Notes under the pieces: model-generated
What the model saw: the letters and a program-made list of their open reading frames with translations, nothing else
Database searches by the model: none
Told to the model about the DNA's origin: nothing
Shown: piece by piece, positions 1-10,721 of the stretch
Layout: each line of letters opens with the position of its first letter
Position numbering within the stretch: the first letter of the stretch is position 1
NCBI RefSeq assembly: GCF_002994745.2
Contig: NC_037090.1
Span: forward strand, 17,100,001-17,164,000
Length of the DNA: 64,000 nucleotides
Direction of reading: 5' to 3'
Source: Rosa chinensis
Lineage: Eukaryota; Streptophyta; Magnoliopsida; Rosales; Rosaceae
Made by a program: the position numbers and the translations under genes

Positions 1-63
1 CACGTAGTAATCAATCAATACGGTGCTCGGGCTCAGTCGATAGCTGGTTTATAATGTTTGAAT

Positions 64-940
64 TAGAGGTGGCAAACGCCCTGGCCTGGCCCATTTTAAG
101 CGGGCCTAGTCGTGCTTCGTGCCGTGCTTGGGCCTGCCCATTTATTATTGTGTCGGGCTTGTACTGGCCTATTTACTTAAACATTAAGCCCGGTCCGACC
201 CATGGCCCGAGCCCATATCGTGCCGGGCCAATAAACGGGTCGTGCTTTTGCCTACCCACTATAAAGCACGATTTTAAAATCTTAATTTGAATAAATAAAA
301 AATAATTTTATTTAACTATTTAGAAAATTCAAATAAATTAAGTTCTACAATGTTTTTCTCAATCTTAGTTTTTTAAGATTAGTTTTCTAATAATTTTTTA
401 TATTCCACTGCAAGAAAGAAAGAAAGAAAGAAAAAATAACTCAAAATATATTGCTTTTAGTATATTATTGTGAGATTAATCTTTATTAATATAATGAAGA
501 TTTAGTATCATATTATTCTTTCCTTCATTCTATAGTTGTATTATTATGAGATTAGTCTTTATTCATAAACATATATTTAATATTTAGAAAAAATACTTTA
601 TTTCAAAATAATGATATAATGTTTTTTTTTCTCACTATTTTGGCAACATAAAATAAATAGCATTGGTGGAATTGTCATGAGATTTCAAATAAGGAGGTCT
701 AATATTCAAATCTCATCATTGTGGTTTTTTTATATTTTTAAAAACAAAATGAAATTTTGTATTTGAAACGGGCCAGACCAAATATGTTGTGCTCGGGCCG
801 GGCCAATGGGCTAATATTCCTAGGCCCAATCCGGCCTGTCATTCTAACGTGCTCAGGTCGTGCCGGGCCCGTTACGGGCCGCTTTTAAGCGTGCCTGGCT
901 TGTGCCGTGCTCGTGCTTAGCGGCCCGTTTACCACCTCTA
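64..940. mobile_element. Non-autonomous hAT-type DNA transposon (877 bp)
   Basis: The two ends are inverted copies of TAGAGGTGG(C/T)AAACG, followed inside by long GC-rich subterminal stretches built from GGCCCG/CGGGCC words. The flanks carry an 8-base near-perfect target duplication, gtttgaat (56-63) and gtctgaat (941-948), which is the hAT length. The centre is very AT-rich and has no transposase-like reading frame, so mobility would depend on an enzyme supplied elsewhere. An (AAAG)n tract lies at about 411-436. The stretch at about 650-735 vaguely resembles a tRNA-like promoter but is too degenerate to call. Confidence 0.85.
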
Positions 941-954
941 GTCTGAATGGGCAT

Positions 955-2440
955 CAAATAAGATTGATCCGATGTCCATCAATTACTTCTTGAACCCAAT
1001 GACAGGTGATCGTATTAAGCTGCCCCAGCTGACCTAAATCCCATGGATTTCCGCTGCCTCTTCAAATCCCAGATGTTCTGATTGCATCGTTGCAGTAATT
1101 GCAGGAGAAAGGAAGGAGTTGGTGTTTTGCAGGCCATGTAGTCATATATCATGTATTTGGCAAGGGCAAGAAAATTGTTATATAAAATACGTTAAATTTC
1201 ACGAGGATGGGAAGTTATACGCAATAAGAGAGGATATGGATTCTATACTTGTTTTTGTTTTAGACAGAGATGCCAGGATCGCTTAGTTTGGCGGCAAACC
1301 GCGAACCCGATCGCACGACCCGAAACGCAGTACGATCACGAACCAAATCGGTGACTCCAGCGATCCCATATTTACTCAGCGGTCCCATCTTCTGCATCAG
1401 CTCTAGTGCACTTGTTTCTGGACTTCATCCATTCCCAGACTTCTGCAACAGATTGGTTGGGCTTTTCATCTTCTTTTCTTTTTCTTATGATGACTATTCC
1501 GATAAGAAAAAAATGCTAATATCTAAAAGATTTTTAACCTAATTCTTTATAACTTCTAATATCTCATTTTACTTGTTTACCCTTTTAAATTTATGTGGTT
1601 TTCATAGTATATGTATAAGGGATATTTATGTAAAAAAGTTATGTTTCCAAATACGCAATTAAAATTATGTTTAGGAATCCTGATTTTTATTTATAGTATG
1701 GTATCTATATTTTTTTTATAATTATATTTATCATATGTAATTTATTTTTAATTAAAAATTTTAGCTAATACATATTAGCGTACCGCGTTCTACAGAGATT
1801 GGCGTACCGTGTACCCGTATTGCGTACCCGTTCCGCAACGACCCGCGATCCAGGTAACACTGGTTTTAGATCCCTTAAACCATTGCCAAGGCAAAGGCAA
1901 GCATGAGAAAATTATTGCTTGCAAGGAAAAAACAATGTTAGCTGGAATCTCACCTGGGGCTAGGGATCAGGACGACTGTGGCGGTGGGTTCTTGTCTGCA
2001 TCATTTATCTGGTCCTCCAAAGGTGAGGTTTTACTGGTTTGGCAACCGCATTACGAGCCCTACGGCGATCAGAATGCTATTCCATTTTTTATGTGTTCAA
2101 GATAGATAGAAGTGGTTCTAAAACTATTTGGGTGAAGACGAATGACGTTGATGAAGAGCAAGTAATCTTTGTATCCGCCTGTCGCACAGCACCTCAATGT
2201 CAATGTCGAAGCTCGCCGAGTCATTTATGACAACCAAAGATGAGGCTTTTCTTGGACTTGGATGTGGAACATACTGCATCTGCTATAATTGGGATGAACA
2301 TAATCGACTTGGTGTTTTTGCTTGTAACTTAGCCGACAAAACTTGCAGTTATCTTTCCAGAAGCGGTCTTCAACATGCAAAGGGAGAGGGTTCGTCGAAA
2401 GACTTGTATATTTCACATGGGGTATGGTTTACGATCATTT
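955..2440 (+). pseudogene. Degenerate DUF295/F-box-like gene relic, copy 1
   Basis: Short stretches in shifting plus-strand frames resemble plant DUF295 (F-box-associated) proteins. A segment near 975-1020 reads like the F-x-NP-x-T-G ... LP signature, and an open stretch at 2197-2484 reads like the C-terminal part. Stops and frameshifts break every frame. The same order of segments recurs about 2.3 kb downstream (3105-4070), including an identical 19-base stretch, gttggtgttttgcaggcca, so the two are duplicates. The family assignment is from memory of the motif pattern and is tentative. An AT-rich block at about 1550-1780 may be an insertion. Confidence 0.42.
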
Positions 2441-2484
2441 CATATATTGAAGGAGCTTTTAGATATAGGTCCTTTGTTTTCTAA

Positions 2485-3093
2485 TTTGTTAGAATGACAT
2501 ATTATGGATTTCAATTTTTTGATTGAATGGCATATAGAACTCCATAGGAGATTGGTAGAATCAAAACGAAATCCTTATTATGCACGAACACTACAAAAAA
2601 CCCAGCCAGTTGGAGAATGAGGGTATCTGTCCCTTTTGGTGTGTATGGGCGTGAATAGGATGTGCCTATTAGAATGATGTACTACTATTAGTATTGGGGT
2701 TTAATGTGTTCTTGCATAACAATTAATGGGAACGGCTATTGTAATGTATCCAAGTTCAACATAGTGTCATTCTATTCGCTTGCTTATTAGGCCAATACTT
2801 CCGTGTCTATATCTCTATATAGCCTCAATTAGGTCCGGGATCTATCGCCCTATATATAAGCAATTCAAATTTTCAGCAACATAGGAGATTGCAGGTGGAG
2901 ATTGATCACAGAGCAGCTCAGATGGCGCCATCAATAGGTGAGTGCTTTCAGGGTTCACCTTATTCAGTATGCATGTTTCGTGACTTTTATGTTATTAAGT
3001 TTATCAAGTAATACTTTGTTCTTAACTTCTTATGTTTAGTATATGCAGCAAGATGTCTATGTATTATATAATCATAGTTTCTTACGATTATAA
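2485..3093. other. Intergenic stretch with an isolated exon-like start
   Basis: No coding region is supported. At 2922 an ATG opens six codons that run into a good donor-like site (GGTGAGTG at 2938-2945), and an acceptor-like tcag precedes 3118 at the start of the second DUF295-like relic. This could be the first exon and intron of that dead gene. The spliced frame meets stops almost at once, so no product is predicted. Confidence 0.25.
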
Positions 3094-3104
3094 CTAGTGA
3101 AGAC

Positions 3105-4070
3105 GATTCCTTCTCAGATGGTGGGATTGAAAAGAAAGGCAACCTTTGGCAGATGATATGACATGGAAAAAATTCTTAAGATTATAAGTAAATCTGCATG
3201 GCATCTGTTGATCATGACTGAATTTTTGATGAAACGTCCTAATTGGTCTCAGAATTTTTTCATCAATCCAATGACGGGCTTGGCTTATGCTGCCACCACT
3301 GGTGAGCGCCTGCCCATGGATCTCCCTGGCCTCTGCAGATCCAAAATGTTCCAAATGCATTGTGGCACCAATTACATATAACAGAAGTAGGTTGGTGTTT
3401 TGCAGGCCACCTGATGAATCGTGGACTCTCCAACAGATTAAAGATGATGAACACATGGCTGAAATTAAATTCCAGGATGGGAAGCTATACGCAATGGGAC
3501 GGGAGTACGTAGTTGTTTCTGATCCCTTAGAAGTTCTTGATCAATAATAAGGGAATAAAAGTAAGAATATTGCTTTCATGGCAAAAGACTCACATTTGGA
3601 AGCCTTCTTAGGAGCAAAGCGTAGGAGAGCGGTCTTCTACCTGGTCTTCCAGAGGTGAAATGTTACTCCTTTGAAAGCCAGTGTCTCCTTTTGTGTCCAA
3701 GTATTCAGTGTTCAGGTTAGATGCAAGTAGTTCTGAACCTAAATGTGTACAAATGAATAGTCTTGGGGGCCAGATGTTCCTTAAAGGCTGCAAGCCTGCA
3801 ACAAGATGATCTCGATTTCAATGTAGAAGCTGACCAACTCAATGACAACAACAATGACAGACGAGGCTCAAGGACTTGATTCTGGAAAAAACTACATCTG
3901 CCATTGTCCACACACACTTGAACCTACCCAAGTAAAATTTTTTGGTATTAGTGACTTGGCTGATGGGACTTCGTTGGCCACAATGCCACATCAGGCATCT
4001 GGGATTTGGTTTACCCCAAACTGTCATGAAAACGTAGACCAAACAAGATTAGTATTACATTGGTTGCTGA
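3105..4070 (+). pseudogene. Degenerate DUF295/F-box-like gene relic, copy 2
   Basis: This is a second broken copy of the gene type at 955-2440. The segment at about 3255-3320 encodes a FINPMTG-type stretch, where copy 1 has FLNPMTG. The segment at about 3455-3545 encodes a plausible KFQDGKLYAMGREYVVVSDP run typical of this protein class. Downstream (3810-3890) lies a region parallel to copy 1's C-terminal part. Several stops and frame changes make it non-coding. Copy 2 keeps longer open stretches than copy 1. Tandem birth and death of such genes is common in plants; the family name is tentative. Confidence 0.45.
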
Positions 4071-4308
4071 CATATATCTTTCTTTTTCTTCTATTTTCTG
4101 GCTCATTGTAAGTGGAGGTCTGTAGCTCAGTCATGACTAAAGTTCAAATCTCTTTAACCTCTGTAATAACAAGAAAAAGTGGCAGTTTAAATCATACATT
4201 AAAGTGATTATTATGAATAAGCTGGTTCCGTTGGAATTTAGTTCATTTTGGTAAAACACTTCACAAACTTCTGACATTTCCAAAGGAGGTAAATGCTAAG
4301 AGAAACAG

Positions 4309-7300
4309 TTAGATGGATGAAGCAGCAAACGCAGATTTTGCTTGCCGTTGACTCAATTTCATGTACAAACCCTGCAACAAACAGCAACCCTGTTAGATCT
4401 TCTGTGCTTTCATAAGAGGTGAACCCAAAATAAATATCGGTTTTACAAAAGATATCATTCCTCTTTCATGTTTCACTTCTTCAAAACCATAGTGAAAGTT
4501 ATATAGATTGAAACAGGCCAAAAGAAAACAATGAATATGACTCTAAAATATTTTACCAATCACATTACTTACCACATCTATCACAAAGGTGAAAACTATG
4601 TACAGAAGTTTTGTGATCAGCAAATATGCTACCAAGTACCAAGGCAAATATAAAGCTAACCCAACACAATTCATTTGATACGATTCTATATTTCTAATCC
4701 ACATTGAATTTGGGGAGAAATGAGTAAAATATTCTTGCATGTGAGGTGAAAGGCATTACATTTGTAGTGTGAATTGTTGCTCCTGTTGTCATGCTAATGT
4801 TCTGATCAGGAACAAGCTCAAAGTTCAGGTGCTGAATAAAGATTGCCAGAGCAACAATAGCTTCCAGCAAAGCAAACTGATCACCAACACACTTTCGTGG
4901 CCCTCCACTGAATGGAATGAACCTACAAGCAATAGATAAGTTCGTTTAACCATAATTTGCTGCTATGTGTGTGAGGGATCTATAACTACAAAACGTACCT
5001 GAAATCTGTATTCGTTTCATTGGGTATAGGACCTTCCATATCAAATCTCTCTGGTGAAAATTCTTCTGCTCTCTCCCACACCTTGTAAAATCATTAGGAA
5101 AAAGCAACCAAAACAAAAGTACACATCCAAAGAACGAGAACAAGTCATATTTCAATTGTTTTAACATGTAAACTCGCACTAGGGAGGAAAGCACTGAATT
5201 TGTCTGGAACACATAGAACTTTCTTGACATATAATTTCATACCTCTGAAGAGCGATGGATATTATATACCGATATCATAATATCCTGACCAGGGTTGACT
5301 TTGTAATTTCCAGGGAGCACGTCAGCAACTTGAGCCCTTCTTATCAAAACCTATATAAACCAGTAGAATGCAGCCATCACCAAAAAGCACGATTCTCTAT
5401 GCGGTTATATCCTACACTGTCATCAAATTTCCCTAATTGTGTTACAGTTCAAATAACAGAGAGAGAAAACATACAGGAGGATGTGGAAAGAGACGCAAAG
5501 ATTCCATTATGCAGCGAGTTAAGAACTTCAGATCCTTTATGTCATCATAGGAAGGACGTCGTCCCTGTAAAACTGTGTCAACTTCTTCCTGTGCTTTCAC
5601 TAATGAACGGGAATCCTGCAATAAAGAAATTAATCATGAAGAATACAGTACATATTGCCTGGTATTTCAGTAACCTATTTGCACAAGAAAAACACATAAA
5701 TGGAAGGATACCTTACTTAGAAGATATAGCGTCCAAGTCAATACTGAACCAGTTGTCTCATGTCCAGCAACCAACATAGACAAAAGATCATCTCGTAATT
5801 GTACACTTGAAACCTGAAATTATTTTGTCATCCGTTATCACTTTAGCACAAAAGAATATAGTGTCCTTAGTCTAATCTTTACAGCAAAATCAAAGACAGT
5901 TAATTCCAGTTTCAGATTAGTGTTGAACTTATGAATTCAGTTTCAATCGTTCTTAGTAACATAAATGAAATAATAAGGAACTTCTTCAGAACCTGTTATA
6001 TAAACATTTAGATGCCTATATAAAATTCAGTACAAGCCAGCATAGATTCACTTGGACAGAAAAATCAAGATATCAAGCTGAACTGATAAATGCAAACAAT
6101 ACACTTATTGAAAAGGGATAATGATAGTCACAATAAAGAAATGACACTTTCAATTTTTTAGGGGTCGGTGTGGGAGTTCGGAGTGTAATCACAGACTCCT
6201 ATTTGAAATCAGCGTATTAAAGAAGAATTTGTCAACTCAAGCGTATTGCTCAAACTAGAATGGGATGAACAGTTTCAGCATATGCATCAAGAAGAGGAAA
6301 TGAGTGTTTTCCTGTTCTACATGAACCTTAATTTTGTACAAACAGGCCTATCAACTTTTATTGAAACATGGTACTTGACTTTCCAATCCAAAATGAACCT
6401 TTCTTAAGCCTATAATTGTTTACTGAAACATTCCTGTCCTAAATAAATCTCTCCGACTTACTGCATTCTAAAGATAGAAGAGAACAGTTACGATGATGAT
6501 TACAAGATTATGCAGACCTCTTCTCTACTTGCAAGCAAAAACCGAAGGATGCTTGGATCAGCTTCATTTAAATATTCTTCCTCATCAATTCTTTCACCCT
6601 CAGCTTCCACAATTGCTTTGCATTTAGCAATAAGTTCTTCAACAGAACTCCTGATAATTGAAACTGCTTTTTCAGCTTTTATTTGTCTTGGGATTATTTT
6701 ACACAGAGCATCAACCTGCAATAATCAAAAATCAAATCACAAAGTACTGTCAGAACCCAAGAAAGGAAAAAAAGTACAGCAGCCCAGGATTAAGCGAGTT
6801 GGGAAAACCTGCCTTCCAATATGGTAATATATCAGTAGAACGAAGCTCCGCTTCTTTCAATGCAGTGTAAACGGCATCAATGACGGGGCTATCAGTATTA
6901 AGAGAATCAAAATTGTAGTTGAATAAAGACAGCCCTATAACATCAAGAGTTAACTGACAAAACTTTTCCTCCATGTTTATAGCAGTTCCACTAAGTGCAT
7001 CAGCTTGTAGCTTCTCCACTAATCTATCAGCACATTTGCAAAATACCCGATCAACTATCACGGACAAGTACTTCTTATGAAGAGATGGCACCACAGCCCT
7101 GCGCCTAGCCTAGCATATATCAGATATTATGCTCAAATGAGATGGAAAGAACCCTACTGATCCCATATACAGTTTCATCTATTTAATGTCACAGGTTGGA
7201 AGCTTGTGGAATGAAAACTATAATATCATATAAGACCCTATTTAAAATTTTCATGTACTCATTAGTAGCATTGATCTCTAAAATCCCTTCGAAACATAAC

Positions 7301-8275
7301 AGGCTTAGCAAAACAATCAACAAATGTTGATGCAAGATTCAGTAGAGCCAAAGATGGAGTAAAAATCGTCAATCTTGTTGCTTCTGAAAGTTAGAAACTG
7401 ACTTTGCCTTTCTATTCTTTTCTCTCAATGTGCCCAACCAATTTGCCAAGATTGAAGGGAACAAAAAGAAAAAATCTATAATCAATTGAACCTAAGTGGC
7501 AGAAGCTAGTAAAGCTAAAACATTAATTGAAATTATGCAATAAAAATGTCCTGCTAACTGTGAAGTAGAAACAAAATCTAAAAGGTTTCCCCAAACGGCT
7601 AAAAGAGAGACCTTGAGGTACCACATTACTAATGAAGCAATAATCCAATACCTAACTATAACAAGTATGAAACCTTAAAAAGCATAACACCAACTCTAAA
7701 CAGATAACTAAACAAAGCTACATCAGAACAAACTACACCCAACATCTAAAACCAAGCAAAGATCCGATCATGAACAACATTACCGTCCAAAGTGAGCCTT
7801 CAGCAATAGCAAAACCCGACCCGAACAAAAACTCGGAGACCTCGGCAACAAGACCCTTGGCGTACTTGCCATAATTCCTAAGCACATGTTTAGCGATAGC
7901 AGGGTCACTGACCACCACGAAGTTTCTGGGCCCAGCCGCCAGCCTGTATATTGGGCCGTACTGGTTCATCCACTTGAACAGAGGCAAGAACAGAGCACCA
8001 CCCAGAAGATCGGACACGTCATCGAGCTTGGCGGAGGCGACGGGAATGCCCGAGTCGTCGTTTTTGGATATGGTCAGGGAGCTGGTCAGGGAAGTGAGCC
8101 AATCCGGGCTGACCCACGAGCTTGGTTTGGAGGTTGTGGTGGGCTTGGAGTTTGAACTGGGGTCCTTGTTGGTTGAGGCTCTGATGGAGAAGGAGTGGAA
8201 TGGAGTGGTGGGTTTTGGAGAAGAAGGAGTGGGGAGGAGAGTGAATGATGAGAAAGAGTGGAGAGAGCTAAGCAT
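4309..8275 (-). CDS. CYP97C1: Carotenoid epsilon-ring hydroxylase, cytochrome P450 CYP97C1 (LUT1) type
   Basis: This plastid P450 hydroxylates the epsilon ring of carotenoids on the way to lutein. I could place nine exons, all in frame: 8275-7784, 7109-6813, 6715-6518, 5813-5712, 5615-5475, 5350-5243, 5081-4999, 4922-4760 and 4371-4309. They give 1,647 nt, 548 aa, close to the Arabidopsis LUT1 length (about 539). The Ser/Thr/Pro-rich first 50 residues look like a chloroplast transit peptide. P450 landmarks are AGHETT (345-350, I helix), ESLR (401-404, ExxR), PERF (456-459) and [11 protein letters not shown] (477-487) with heme ligand Cys485. Wording such as PYWK-VDALCK and FLLASREEV fits CYP97C rather than CYP97A or B. 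All introns are GT-AG except intron 2 (6716-6812), which starts with GC. The start is the first ATG upstream of the transit peptide. No damage was seen. Confidence 0.93.
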
Positions 8276-8314
8276 GGCTACTGTTTAGTGGGTGATGAGG
8301 AACTCTGCAACTAT

Positions 8315-8346
8315 GGACATCTCCAACTCCAACTCCAACTCCAACT
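8315..8346. repeat. Hexanucleotide (CTCCAA)n repeat in the CYP97C1 leader
   Basis: About four to five tandem copies of ctccaa lie 40-70 bases upstream of the CYP97C1 start codon, in its probable 5' untranslated region. On the transcript it would read as TTGGAG repeats. Such a tract is likely to vary in length between alleles; any effect on expression is unknown. Confidence 0.6.
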
Positions 8347-8998
8347 AACAGCTTAGTGAGAGAGAGCCAACCGTTATCTATGATCTTGGAGAATGGAGAT
8401 TTAGCGCGGGCGGTTCCGGTTCGGTGCACGTTGCCAATGGGTGGGTGGACCGGTTGGGCCAAATAGATTGGGATTCGTACATTGGAATTGGTAACCAACC
8501 AACTGGGCCATAAATCCCTTAAACCCTCATTTGAGGCTTTTTAACCAGTGTTATTCCATTAGAGTTTGACTCGTTTTTAGTTCATTCGAACTCATCTTGT
8601 TTCATTACAAGTCAAGTTTTAAGTTTAGTATACTCAGCACGTAATTAATCAAAAGACAGCTTCAATTGAGCTTGAACTTGATGAAGATTGGCTTGTTTGC
8701 TTAAGCATGTTTAATTTTAGCTATATTTTGATGTTGTGTTTATATTCTTCATTAAAAAAATATGGTATTTACAAAAGTATGAGGAAAGAAAAATTGTTAA
8801 CAAAGAAAAAGAGAGTTTAAGACCCATACATGAAAACAAAATTGAAGTATTGAAACCTAGAGATTACGAACCAAAAGCTTTTAGGGAAAAAGAAAAACCT
8901 TGCAAGCCAAGCTCATCAAACACCACTAATTAAGTTGGATATTCTAGATAATGTTATGATTGGCTTTGAGGTGATGCATTTTGTGAAGAAAATTGATG

Positions 8999-9010
8999 AT
9001 AGAAATATGG
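8999..9010. repeat. Target-site duplication of the Mutator-like element, left copy
   Basis: The 12 bases ATAGAAATATGG recur at 10722-10733 on the other side of the element. The length (9-12 nt, depending on where the ends are set) fits Mutator-like transposition. Both copies lie in LINE coding sequence. Confidence 0.82.
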
Positions 9011-10720
9011 GTTAATTACATATAAGTGCATCTTTGAATTTTTTTTTAGCCATAAAGCCACCAACAAGTTTTTTCCCTCGTAAGGCCACTAGATTAAAAA
9101 AGGTGTTATATTTTGGATATTAAAAACCAACATATTTACATAAATGCCACTAGAGTAAAAAGTCAACAATCATTCTCTCTCTCCTCTCCGGCAAGGTCTC
9201 CGACCAACTCCGGCGGGTCTCCGGTCGACCTCCGGCCAACTCCGGCGAGTCTCAGGCCGACCTCCGGTGACTACAAAAGCTACTGTCACTAACACCAAAA
9301 GCTACTGTTGTCAGCAATAAAAGCTACTATGGTGAGATTTCCGGCAACCTCCGGCGAGGTCACAAAAGCTACTATCGCCAGCAACAAAAGCTACTCTCAC
9401 CAACACTAAAAGCTACTCTCTCCCACCGACACTAAGCTACTGTCGCCAGCAACAAAAGCTACTCTCACCATAAACAAAAACTACTATCACCAACACCAAA
9501 AACTGCTTAACCATCACCAAAAACTGCTTAATCTATTCCGGTGAGGTCTCCGGCGATATCACAAATGCTACTGTCACCCACACCAAAAGTTACTGTCACC
9601 AGAAGAAAAAGTTACTCTCACTAACAAGAAAAACTACTGTCACCAACAGTAAAAACTACGCTCACCAACAAGAAAAAATACTGTCCATATTACTACCATC
9701 TCCAACAACAAAAGTCACTATAATCAATACCAAAAACTACTCTTACCAGCACCAAAAGGTACTACCAAACTAAACAAAATTACTCCCGAAGACTGAGAAA
9801 ACTATTACTCCTAATTTCAACAAACACAAATCCAATTGGGTGCAAATTTTGCCAAATCGTTTGAAATCAACAACAAACCAGTCAATAAATATTCACGTGC
9901 CACACTCCATAGAGAAACCAAAGGCGAGTAGAGAATCGGAGCTTGCTTGCTGACCTTGAACATCTACACGCACTGGTGGAGCAACGTGACCTTGTTGGCA
10001 CCGTGGATCTTCGAGTTGCAGGTCAGACATAGGTAGACCAAGTCGGTGAGGCAAAATAAGGCCGAAGGCAACAATTTGCTGGCAAGAAATCTCAACGCCT
10101 AAGTTCGAGCACGAGGTCGAGTTCACAGAGAAGCCAGAGGCGAGTAGAGAATCGAAGAGATTTGAGCTCCGATCGGAGCTTCGTCGTTGTCTTCAGGCAT
10201 GGCGGCGCTGTTTCGAGGTTTTGAAAGCTTGTAATCTCACCAGATCGGAGGCGGGGGTCGTTGGAATCGGGGAGGTGAAGAAGTGTGCAGAGAGCGTCCC
10301 TTAATCAACGATGGAATCTCACCAGATCGGAGGAGGTGGTCATTGGAATCGGGGCGGTGGAGAGGTGTGGAGAGAGCATAGTGCCTTAATTGGCAATGGG
10401 ATGGCTAGGCTTTGGTCGGGTTTGTGCTGTGGTTCAATTGATGGTGACGGTGATGAGAGATGGTGGCCGGAGTTGATACTTTCTGGTGATTACAGAGGAA
10501 AGAGAAGAAGAAAAGAGATCGGGGAAAGAGAGAGAGAGAGAGAGAGAGGAAATGAATTTCTTTTCGTTTGGCTCAGATCATGAAGTTAGTTTTCTTCACG
10601 AAGGGTAAAATTGTCAGGGTGAAAATAACTTCAAGCTACAACTGGCCTTATGTGTACAAAAAAACTTTGGTGGCTTTATAACTAATTTAAGTTTCAAACT
10701 GACAGTTGTGTGTAATTTTC
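9011..10720. mobile_element. Mutator-like (MULE) element with long TIRs, no transposase
   Basis: The terminal inverted repeats of about 80 bp are imperfect but easy to align. Both arms share the words aattaca, ataaagccaccaa and taaggcca in the same order. A 12-base direct repeat flanks the element. The 1.7-kb interior holds a minisatellite (about 9275-9760) and a GC-richer part with repeated ccggcgag(g)tctcc words and a (GA)n tract at 10527-10549. No transposase is present. The changed base composition of the interior suggests captured sequence (Pack-MULE style), but I recognise no donor gene. Confidence 0.8.
9275..9760. repeat. Degenerate minisatellite inside the MULE
   Basis: Around 15 or more imperfect copies of a roughly 20-27-base unit, of the form caaaagctactNtcaccaacac, follow one another. 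Variants change agctact to aactact or aactgct. The array sits between GC-rich segments with ccggcga words. It has no convincing open frame, so expansion inside the transposon is the simplest explanation. Confidence 0.7.
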
Positions 10721-10721
10721 T

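Noticed and set aside
4110..4165. tRNA-like tgtagctcag ... agttcaaatc
   Set aside because: Boxes are too close together (about 16 bases) and decayed; not enough to call a SINE.
6807..6812. GT donor at 6808-6807 for CYP97C1 intron 2
   Set aside because: Using it adds four bases to exon 2 and breaks the reading frame; the GC donor restores the conserved junction.
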